64,000 nt of DNA from Tissierellales bacterium (GTDB lineage: Bacteria > Bacillota > Clostridia > Tissierellales > VENL01): assembly GCA_028280805.1 (NCBI GenBank), contig JANQLB010000091.1, forward strand, positions 61,887-125,886. The letters are read 5' to 3'. Each line of letters opens with the position of its first letter. The stretch's first letter is position 1. A model generated the notes under the pieces. That model made no database searches and had not been told where the DNA came from. It was given only the letters and a program-made list of their open reading frames with translations. Position numbers and translations under genes: made by a program. Below are positions 57,103 through 64,000 of the stretch, one piece after another.

Positions 57103-58221
57103 CTAATCCCTCCTTTTAGGCTTTTTATAAAATAAATACCTTAACCTTCCCAGATAACTGTATAGTTTTTCACTATAGTAATTATCTTCTATATCGTTTT
57201 CATCAGTTTGTTTTATCAGATGAATAAGGATATTCTTTAGTTTAATACCGTATTCTTCATTTTTAAAGCTGCTTATTCTATCTACTACAAGGTCAAGAGA
57301 ATCTAAGATATATCTTTTATCAAATGAATAATTATCTGACAGTTTAATAAACTCTAACAGTTTGTCCACTGCTTCACCAAAATCATGCTTTCTCAATATA
57401 ATGCGTATATATGTATCAAAAAACATAACACATTGTTTAGGATCACTCCTATCAAATATTTCAAAGCATTTCTCTATCCATTCGGAAGCCTGTTCATTTT
57501 TTTTAGTAGTATAGTACAGCATAGCTATATTATTGTAGATAAGTGCTAATCCATTATTATGATTTTCAGCTTTAAATGCTTCTAATGCTTTATCATAAGC
57601 ACGCCTGCTGTCAAGAGGTTTTTTTACTTTCCAATAATATCTGCCTAAATCATTATAAGTAAATCCTTTTTTAACATTATCATGAGCATATTCTAAAGAT
57701 TTATCTATAAGTTTTTTAGCATTATCGTAATCTTTAGCATAGATAGATGCAATAGTGTATTCATGATAATATCTCCATAATACATTACTGGATATTTTAC
57801 TATCAATTAGTTTGCTGCACTTTTTAAAATTGGCTACGGAAGATTGGTAACTAAGAACTTCATAATAACCTACCCCTATACTAATCAGATAATTTACTAA
57901 TGCCTCTTTTATACGCATATCAGAGTTATCATTAATATTCTCTAAAATGTAAGTTGCATTTTCTACATATCTGATAGCTTTAGGTATATTACCTTCCTTA
58001 TAATACGATATGCCGATTTCTTTAGTTACATGAGCACCTTCAAACATCATTTTATGTTCTATAAGAATGTCTTTTACTTTAAAGAGCAATTCTCTGTCAT
58101 CGTAATAATCATGCTTGTCCAAGTTTTTTACAATGTTTTCATATAAACTTTTCAGTTCGTCATTGTTAAAACTATCTTTCTCCTCCAAGTCTTCTAGAAA
58201 AATTCTTCTAGATTTTTCCAT
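57103..58221 (-). CDS. TPR protein, candidate peptide receptor (Rap-like)
   Basis: 372 residues, all helical, no signal peptide and no obvious HTH. An N-terminal helical segment (1-60) is followed by about six TPR-like hairpins: 'EIGISYYKEGNIPKAIRYVE', 'IASIYAKDYDNAKKLIDKSL', 'DLGRYYWKVKKPLDSRRAYD' and 'IAMLYYTTKKNEQASEWIEK' are the clearest. Rap phosphatases have this plan: a 3-helix bundle plus TPRs that bind an exported and re-imported Phr peptide. Immediately downstream is a secreted-peptide gene. It may therefore bind that peptide and act on a protein partner. The ribosome site is a G8 tract. A promoter lies at 58285-58313. Confidence 0.75.
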   Translation of the reverse strand: MEKSRRIFLEDLEEKDSFNNDELKSLYENIVKNLDKHDYYDDRELLFKVKDILIEHKMMFEGAHVTKEIGISYYKEGNIPKAIRYVENATYILENINDNSDMRIKEALVNYLISIGVGYYEVLSYQSSVANFKKCSKLIDSKISSNVLWRYYHEYTIASIYAKDYDNAKKLIDKSLEYAHDNVKKGFTYNDLGRYYWKVKKPLDSRRAYDKALEAFKAENHNNGLALIYNNIAMLYYTTKKNEQASEWIEKCFEIFDRSDPKQCVMFFDTYIRIILRKHDFGEAVDKLLEFIKLSDNYSFDKRYILDSLDLVVDRISSFKNEEYGIKLKNILIHLIKQTDENDIEDNYYSEKLYSYLGRLRYLFYKKPKRRD

Positions 58222-58284
58222 ATTACCCCCCCCATATTCTCTTATATATGTATTTCACATTGAGTGTAATACAACTTAATTATA

Positions 58285-58313
58285 ATTATACTATAATTAA
58301 CTATCTAAATCAA
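58285..58313 (-). promoter_or_regulatory. Promoter of the TPR-peptide operon
   Basis: On the minus strand TTGATT, 17 bases, TATAAT. It is an excellent sigma-A type promoter about 60 bases before the TPR start codon. The rest of the 58222-58594 gap is very AT-rich and holds a likely plus-strand promoter (TTGACT at 58528) for the esterase, and no gene. Confidence 0.65.
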
Positions 58314-58594
58314 TAATTAGTATAAGAAAGATTATAAGGAAAAATTAAAATATAGTATTCTCTATTTTTGTCAAACAATTCACTTTTTTTAGCAACTATA
58401 AGTACCAGTTTCATTAAAACAAGGATAAAAAATATTAAAAACTAGAAATATAAGCTTTAAGTCCTTTTATAAAGTAATACTTTATACCTGCAAAACATAA
58501 ATTTTTCTTTATTTAATGAATGACATATTGACTTATGTTATAATATGTTATAGTTAAAAATGTTTAGAAAAACTTTAGAATGTAGGTGATATAC

Positions 58595-59344
58595 TTGAAT
58601 TTTAATCATAAGAATGTTCAACCGTTTTATTTTAAAGGTAACAGCATGGGATGCCTTTTAATTCATGGATTTACAGGGTGTCCGGCTGAAATGAGATTAT
58701 TAGGAGAAAAACTTAAAGAAGACGGATATACGGTTAGAGGGGTTAAATTGAAAGGTCATGGGACAAGTATTGAAGATATGGAAAATAGCAGTTGGTTAGA
58801 ATGGATAGCATCTGCTGAGGAAGAATTATTATATTTACAGTCAAAATGTGAAAGAGTAGTTGTTATTGGACTTTCTATGGGAGCAGTAATAGCTTTAAAT
58901 CTGGCATCTAAGTATGACGTATCAGGAGTTGTTAGTTTATCAGCTCCAATTAAGATTATTAATAAAGGCGTTTATTATGCTTGGCTGCTTAGATTTTTTA
59001 AAAAATACTCGATTAGAGAGCAAAAAGAAGTTGATCCTGATATTAAGGATTATTCTATAGTATATGATAAAGTACCTTTAGTTAGTGTTTCTAATCTTGT
59101 TAAACTGATTAGAAAAACTAAGAGGAGATTAGGGAAAGTAAAATGTCCTGCACTTATTATTCAGTCAAAAGATGACAATACTATTGAATATAGAAGTGCT
59201 GAAATAATCTTAAATAAAATAAAAGCAAACTTCAAAAAACTGGTGTTCTTAAAAAATGGAGGTCATGCTGTAACTATCGGTAAAGAAAGAGAAAGAGTTT
59301 TTGAAGAAGTAAGTACTTTTATGAGTCAGTTATTTAATAATTAA
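58595..59344 (+). CDS. Alpha/beta hydrolase (carboxylesterase-like)
   Basis: About 249 residues. 'GCLLIHGFTGCPAEMRLLGEKL' in part, nucleophile 'VVVIGLSMGAVIALNLAS', acid 'IIQSKDDNTIE' and His in 'NGGHAVTIGKER'. This is the pattern of thermostable monoacylglycerol lipases/carboxylesterases (Est30-like). The track uses a GTG at 58586 that overlaps AGGTGAT; the TTG at 58595 is more likely. It precedes the HD protein and rnr. Confidence 0.85.
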   Translation: MNFNHKNVQPFYFKGNSMGCLLIHGFTGCPAEMRLLGEKLKEDGYTVRGVKLKGHGTSIEDMENSSWLEWIASAEEELLYLQSKCERVVVIGLSMGAVIALNLASKYDVSGVVSLSAPIKIINKGVYYAWLLRFFKKYSIREQKEVDPDIKDYSIVYDKVPLVSVSNLVKLIRKTKRRLGKVKCPALIIQSKDDNTIEYRSAEIILNKIKANFKKLVFLKNGGHAVTIGKERERVFEEVSTFMSQLFNN

Positions 59345-59374
59345 TACATAATTACATATATAGGAGGTAAACAT

Positions 59375-59926
59375 ATGACTAGAGAACAGGCTTTAAAGCA
59401 TGTTAAGGATAATATTAAGAATAAAAACCTGCTTAAGCATATGTATGCTACCGAAGCAATAATGAAGGGTTTAGCAGAAAGATTTAACGAAGACAAGGAA
59501 ATCTGGGGAATAGCAGGTTTAGTTCATGATATTGATTATGATTATACAGCTGATGATCCGGATAGACATAGTATTGTAGGAGCAGATATGCTTAAAGAAT
59601 TAGGTTATAGTGAAGAAATTACGTATGCTGTAAAAGTACATAATGATAGTCATGGTTTAGAAAGAAAATCTTTAATGGATAAGGCACTATATTGTAGTGA
59701 CCCTCTTACAGGACTTATAGTAGCTGCTGCCTTAATTTCTCGTGATAAGAAGCTTGACAAAATTGATGAGAAATTCATACTTAGAAGATTTGACGAAAAG
59801 ACATTTGCAAAGGGTGCTGACAGAAATCAGATTAAAGCATGTAGTGAGCTGGGATTAGAACTGGAGGAATTTATCAGTATAGGACTTCATTCTATGAGGT
59901 GTATTTCTAAAGAACTGGGACTGTAA
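59375..59926 (+). CDS. HD-domain hydrolase (HDIG type)
   Basis: 183 residues. 'LLKHMYATEAIMKGLAERF' supplies the first His, 'WGIAGLVHDIDYDYT' the HD pair and 'VKVHNDSHG' plus 'YCSDPLTGLIVAAALI' the later ligands. This short stand-alone HD form is common in clostridia; the substrate is unknown (a nucleotide phosphate is a usual guess). AGGAGGTAAACAT precedes the ATG. Confidence 0.88.
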   Translation: MTREQALKHVKDNIKNKNLLKHMYATEAIMKGLAERFNEDKEIWGIAGLVHDIDYDYTADDPDRHSIVGADMLKELGYSEEITYAVKVHNDSHGLERKSLMDKALYCSDPLTGLIVAAALISRDKKLDKIDEKFILRRFDEKTFAKGADRNQIKACSELGLELEEFISIGLHSMRCISKELGL

Positions 59927-59979
59927 ATTTACTTAATAAAAGCATATGGTTTATCTGGCATAATTTTGGAGGGATTTTA

Positions 59980-62097
59980 ATGAGTACAAAGGAAAAAATA
60001 GTTGAGTTTATGGAAGAAAAGGCATATAAGCCTATGCTTAAGGAAGAACTTACAGCTATTTTCAGTATTGACAAAGAAGAAGAAGAAGAATTCAGCAAGA
60101 TTTTAAGCGACATGGAAAAAGAGGGACTGATAATAAGGACTAGGAAAAATAGATATGGAGTTCCTGAGAAAATGAACCTTGTAGTAGGAAAACTTCAAGG
60201 GCATGAAAAGGGATTTGGATTTGTCATTCCTGAAAATAGTAATATGCAAGATGTCTTTATACCTGCAGGAGAATTAAACGGTGCTTTACATGGAGATAAA
60301 GTAATAGCCAAAATTACTCATAAGGGACAGAACAGCAAAAGCCAAGAAGGAGAAATAATAAGAATATTAGAGAGAGTGAACGACAGAATAGTTGGTGTTT
60401 TTGAAAATAGTAAAAGCTTTGGATTTGTGGTTGCAGACGATACCAGAATTAATATGGATATATTTGTGCCTAAATCAGAAAAAAACAGTGCTAAAACAGA
60501 CCAAAAAGTAGTTGTTGAAATAACCAAATGGCCTGAAAAACGAAGAAATCCTGAAGGCAGAATTGTAGAAATACTAGGACATAAAGATGATGCAGGTACA
60601 GATATTATGGCTATAATCAGGCAGTTTAGGCTTCCCGAAGAATTTCCTTCAAAAGTGCTAAATGAAGCTGAGCAAATATCTGAAGTCATAAATGAGAAAG
60701 AAATAACAAGGAGAGAAGATTTAAGAGATAAAATAGTATTTACGATTGACGGTGCAGATGCAAAGGACCTTGACGATGCAATTTCTATTGAAAAACTTGA
60801 TAACGGTAACTATAAACTGGGAGTTCACATTGCAGATGTAACCCATTATGTTAAAGAAAATACTCTTTTAGATAAAGAAGCTGTAAACAGAGGAACGAGC
60901 GTATATTTAGTTGATAGAGTTATTCCTATGCTTCCAAAGAAGTTATCAAATGGTGTATGTAGTCTTCATCCCCATGTTCCAAGGTTAACTTTAACCTGTT
61001 TCATGGAAATAAATGACAAAGGAAATGTAGTTTCACATAATATAGTAGAGAGTATAATTGAAAGTAAAGAAAGACTTATATATAATGATATTTCAGATTT
61101 ATTGGAAAACGATGACTCTAATCAAAAAGAAAAATATAAGCATATATATAATGAACTTAAGTTAGCAGAGGAGTTATGTAAGATATTAACAACTAAAAGA
61201 GAAGCCAGAGGTAGTATAGACTTTGATTTTCCGGAATCTAAGATAGTATTGGATGATAAAGGTAAGCCTATAGATGTAAAAAAATATGACAGAAGAATTG
61301 CTAACAGAATAATTGAAGAATTTATGCTGGTTTGTAATGAAACTGTTGCAGAATATATGTATTGGGCAGAAATGCCGTTTGTATATAGAGTTCATGAAGA
61401 CCCTAGCGAAGAAAAAATTAATGAATTTAATAAATTTATACATAATTTCGGATATCATATAAAAGGGTTGCAGGAAGTGCATCCCAAAGAGCTGCAATCA
61501 TTGATAGAGAAAGTTAAAGATACTAAGGAGGAAACTGTAATAAATACATTAATGCTTAGGTCTTTAAGAAAGGCAAGATATGCAGCAGAGTGTCTGGGAC
61601 ACTTTGGATTGGCTGTGGAGTATTACTGTCACTTTACTTCTCCTATAAGAAGGTATCCTGATTTACAAATTCATAGAATTATTAAGTATTTTATAAATAA
61701 TCAAATGACTAATACACGAATCAATAAACTTAAAGCACTCGTACCGCAGATTGCAGATAAGTCTTCTGTTCGTGAGAGAATTGCAGACGATGCTCAAAGA
61801 GAAACAGATGACTTAAAGAAAGCAGAATATATGTCAAAAAGAATTAATCATGAGTATGAAGGAATAATCTCCGGCGTTACTCATTTTGGGATGTTTGTTG
61901 AGCTGGATAATACAATTGAAGGATTAATTAGAGTAAGTTCTTTGTTTGATGATTATTATACCTTTGACAGTCGAGATCATTGTTTATTAGGTGAAAGAAC
62001 TAAGAAAAAATATAGATTAGGTGATGTTGTTAAAATTAGGGTTGTTAGGGCAGATATTGCAAAAAGAGAGATAGATTTTGCACTGGTTGAGGATTAA
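59980..62097 (+). CDS. rnr: Ribonuclease R
   Basis: 705 residues. N-terminal helix-turn-helix (1-65), cold-shock domains (about 70-210), the RNB domain with the catalytic aspartates in 'TIDGADAKDLDDAISIEKL' and the 'HIADVTHYVKENTLLDKEA' block, then an S1 domain (about 625-705: 'GIISGVTHFGMFVELDNTIEG'). It degrades structured RNA 3' to 5' and acts in trans-translation and rRNA quality control. smpB and ssrA, often next, are not seen. AGGGATTTTA-ATG start. Confidence 0.95.
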   Translation: MSTKEKIVEFMEEKAYKPMLKEELTAIFSIDKEEEEEFSKILSDMEKEGLIIRTRKNRYGVPEKMNLVVGKLQGHEKGFGFVIPENSNMQDVFIPAGELNGALHGDKVIAKITHKGQNSKSQEGEIIRILERVNDRIVGVFENSKSFGFVVADDTRINMDIFVPKSEKNSAKTDQKVVVEITKWPEKRRNPEGRIVEILGHKDDAGTDIMAIIRQFRLPEEFPSKVLNEAEQISEVINEKEITRREDLRDKIVFTIDGADAKDLDDAISIEKLDNGNYKLGVHIADVTHYVKENTLLDKEAVNRGTSVYLVDRVIPMLPKKLSNGVCSLHPHVPRLTLTCFMEINDKGNVVSHNIVESIIESKERLIYNDISDLLENDDSNQKEKYKHIYNELKLAEELCKILTTKREARGSIDFDFPESKIVLDDKGKPIDVKKYDRRIANRIIEEFMLVCNETVAEYMYWAEMPFVYRVHEDPSEEKINEFNKFIHNFGYHIKGLQEVHPKELQSLIEKVKDTKEETVINTLMLRSLRKARYAAECLGHFGLAVEYYCHFTSPIRRYPDLQIHRIIKYFINNQMTNTRINKLKALVPQIADKSSVRERIADDAQRETDDLKKAEYMSKRINHEYEGIISGVTHFGMFVELDNTIEGLIRVSSLFDDYYTFDSRDHCLLGERTKKKYRLGDVVKIRVVRADIAKREIDFALVED

Positions 62098-62121
62098 AGA
62101 AGAGTTTGAGTCTTCTCTTTC
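62096..62121 (+). terminator. Terminator after rnr
   Basis: 'AAGAAGA' pairs with 'TCTTCTCTT' around GTTTGAG, then TTCAA. Short but well placed. Confidence 0.65.
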
Positions 62122-62123
62122 AA

Positions 62124-62185
62124 CATGACAACGGGATGTTTCTGACATCATTCCCAAATGACGTTTGAAGCGTCCTGTTGTCATG
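62124..62185 (+). repeat. Branched palindromic element (three-way-junction fold)
   Basis: An outer stem 'CATGACAAC' / 'GTTGTCATG' (9 bp, perfect) encloses two inner hairpins: GGGATG...CATC..CCC and 'GACGTTTGAAGCGTC'. The sequence is not coding, lies just after rnr, and is more GC-rich than its surroundings. It could be a small mobile palindrome or an RNA structure. Nothing else is recognised in 62186-62308 but a leader with AGGAGG. Confidence 0.6.
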
Positions 62186-62308
62186 CAAAAGAATTTTCTT
62201 AATCATGGAACATTTTTTTATAGATCTACGTCATAAATATAGAGTAGTTTAATAAGAACTATTTATTAAGGTATTATCAATTTAATAAAATTAATAGGAG
62301 GATGATGT

Positions 62309-64000
62309 ATGAAGAAGTATTTATTATTAGTTTTATCGCTAGTTTTGATTTTAACTTTAGCAGTCCCTTCGGTAAGTTTTGCAGATTATGATAAGGATTT
62401 AGAAGAAGCAATTTTAAAGGCAAAGGAAGTTTTCGATATAACAGATGATTACGATGATTTTAGTTATAGCGTTAACAATGACGGTGAAGAAATTACATTT
62501 AGTTTAAGATGGAAAAATAGTAGTAATAAAGTAGATCAAGTAATGGTAACAATTAATTCTAAAGGAATAATAAAGAGTTACTTAGACTATAAGCCATTCA
62601 AATATATACATGTAACAGAAGACGGCTATAATATGCATGACAGACGACCAAAATTAGCAAAAATCAGCCGTATTGAAGCAAAGCTAATAGCTGATAAATT
62701 TATTAGAAAGTTAGACTCTGGTTATATACAAAACATAAAATATCAACCTAATGATACATCTTTAAACTTTTATGACACCGGATACGGTTTTACATATATT
62801 AGACAAGAAAACGGGGTTTTATTCCCATTAAATAGCATAAAAGTATACATAGATAACATGACTGGGGATGTTACACAATTTGATACACGCTGGGAAGAAG
62901 ATTTAGAATTTCCAACAACAGACGGTATAATTACGCTGGAAGAAGCTCAAGAAGCTTTTAAGGATGAAGTTGGTTTACAGTTAATTTATAAACTTAAAAA
63001 TGAAGAAGACAAAATTTTTCCATATTTAGCATTTACAAACTTAACCGGAAAAAACCACATTGATGCCAAAACTGGAGAATTTTTTAAGATCAGTCGTACA
63101 TATAATCATGAAAGTGACGATATAGGTATGGCATCAGATGAAGATAAAGGTAGTAGAAATATGAAAGATATTTTGTCTAAAGAAGTTGTAGAGAAATTAA
63201 TTAGAGAGAAATTAAATATGGAAGATGAATTTGAAATGACAGATATTTTTCTTTCTGATTGGATAGATAAAGATGAAATCTGGTTCATGGAGTTTAGAAA
63301 AAAAGATAAAGAAAGTCCAAGGTACGTTCAAGTATTAATAAATGCTAAAACCGGTGAAATTAAAAGTTTTTCCAAAAGTGATGAACTATATAAAGATAAA
63401 ACTCCACAATATAATAAAGAACAATCACAACAATTAGCAGAAGAGTTTATTAAAAAACATCAACCAGAAAAATATGAACAAGTTGAATATGTAGATTGGA
63501 ATCAATATGATATAGTTCCATTAGAAGGTGAAGAATTACCTAGACATTACAGTTTCTATTTTATAAGGAAAGTAAATGATGTTTATGTATCAAATAGTGA
63601 TTTTGATTTAACAGTAGATACAGTAACAGGTGAAGTAACTTCTTATAACCTTGAATGGTTTAAAGGTGAACTTCCAGTTCCAGAAGGAGTAATCTCTATA
63701 GAAGAAGCTAATGAAATACTTTTTAACGAGATTGGTATGGAGTTAAAATATATTTATTGTTATAGTAAAGAAAATGATAGAGAAATCAGACTGATATATA
63801 GTATAAAAAATGATAAACCATTAAACATTGATGCTAAAACAGGAAATATAGTTAATCATGCAGGAGAAGTATATAAAGAAAACATCATAGTAAATTATAC
63901 TGATATAGAAAACAGTGATGCTAAATCTGAGATAGAAGTTCTTGCACAATATGGAATAGCATTACCGGGAGATAAACTTTATCCTACAAATAAAATTAAT
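62309..64000 (+). CDS. Secreted YcdB/PepSY-like repeat protein (partial, runs off window)
   Basis: Open for 564 codons to the window edge without a stop, and absent from the ORF track. Signal peptide 'MKKYLLLVLSLVLILTLAVP' ending 'SVSFA'. The exported part repeats a PepSY/YcdB-like unit: 'ITLEEAQEAFKDEVGLQL' and 'ISIEEANEILFNEIGMEL', each followed about 40 residues later by an 'IDAKTG' beta turn. The last visible residues, 'LAQYGIALPGDKLYPTNKIN', look like the start of an SLH (S-layer homology) domain, which would anchor it to the wall. AGGAGG is 7 bases from the ATG. Role unknown, surface-located. Confidence 0.8.
   Translation, partial: MKKYLLLVLSLVLILTLAVPSVSFADYDKDLEEAILKAKEVFDITDDYDDFSYSVNNDGEEITFSLRWKNSSNKVDQVMVTINSKGIIKSYLDYKPFKYIHVTEDGYNMHDRRPKLAKISRIEAKLIADKFIRKLDSGYIQNIKYQPNDTSLNFYDTGYGFTYIRQENGVLFPLNSIKVYIDNMTGDVTQFDTRWEEDLEFPTTDGIITLEEAQEAFKDEVGLQLIYKLKNEEDKIFPYLAFTNLTGKNHIDAKTGEFFKISRTYNHESDDIGMASDEDKGSRNMKDILSKEVVEKLIREKLNMEDEFEMTDIFLSDWIDKDEIWFMEFRKKDKESPRYVQVLINAKTGEIKSFSKSDELYKDKTPQYNKEQSQQLAEEFIKKHQPEKYEQVEYVDWNQYDIVPLEGEELPRHYSFYFIRKVNDVYVSNSDFDLTVDTVTGEVTSYNLEWFKGELPVPEGVISIEEANEILFNEIGMELKYIYCYSKENDREIRLIYSIKNDKPLNIDAKTGNIVNHAGEVYKENIIVNYTDIENSDAKSEIEVLAQYGIALPGDKLYPTNKIN

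Overview
This is AT-rich DNA from an anaerobic, amino-acid-fermenting Firmicute, probably a Clostridia/Tissierellia-type Stickland organism. The signs are strong AGGAGG-type ribosome binding sites, frequent TTG and GTG starts, a complete selenoprotein glycine reductase operon behind a tandem glycine riboswitch, and a SorC/CggR-led glycolytic cluster. I see no rRNA, tRNA, CRISPR array or prophage. Most of the window is ordinary chromosomal backbone; the accessory signals are two decayed insertion sequences and a few orphan or self-contained modules.

Layout. 0.3-7 kb: a flavin disulfide oxidoreductase, an IS1595-like transposase remnant beside a small membrane gene, a class V aminotransferase (cysteine desulfurase type), a DUF456 membrane protein, endonuclease IV (nfo) and a lipoprotein. 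7-15 kb: queG, kbl, DUF503, nth, an FtsA-like ATPase, a VanW protein and DUF2225. 15-24 kb: a TDT-type transporter with a C_GCAxxG_C_C protein, an LCAT-like lipase, two DUF362 proteins, an orphan CheX-like protein, trmL, a Na/Pi cotransporter and DegV. 24.4-32.6 kb: promoter, tandem glycine riboswitch, grdX, trxB, trxA, grdE, grdA, grdB, grdC, grdD. grdA and grdB each read through an in-frame TGA (selenocysteine), so the ORF track shows them truncated or split. 32.7-37.7 kb (minus strand): a BMP-type nucleoside ABC importer.

38-42.5 kb: rpoN, then a scar containing a truncated copy of an ABC gene and an IS982-like remnant, then an intact Bce-type ABC transporter. 42.7-52.4 kb: cggR-gap-pgk-tpiA-gpmI-eno, secG and the membrane pyrophosphatase hppA. 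52.5-56.8 kb: a small coiled-coil protein, then alpha/beta hydrolase, membrane-anchored MurF-like ligase and ddl. 56.9-58.3 kb (minus strand): a TPR protein followed 3 bases later by a 46-codon secreted-peptide gene absent from the ORF track. 58.5-64 kb: an esterase, an HD protein, rnr, a branched hairpin element, and the 5' part of a secreted YcdB/PepSY-like protein that runs off the window.

How it works together: threonine cleavage (kbl), thioredoxin reductase/thioredoxin and GrdABCDE make and reduce glycine to acetyl phosphate, with expression set by glycine through the riboswitch. The glycolytic block and the PPi-driven ion pump cover the other side of energy metabolism. The strongest candidate for an undescribed system is the TPR receptor/secreted peptide pair at 56.96-58.22 kb, which has the gene plan of a Rap-Phr/RRNPP peptide-signalling cassette but no DNA-binding domain in the receptor.
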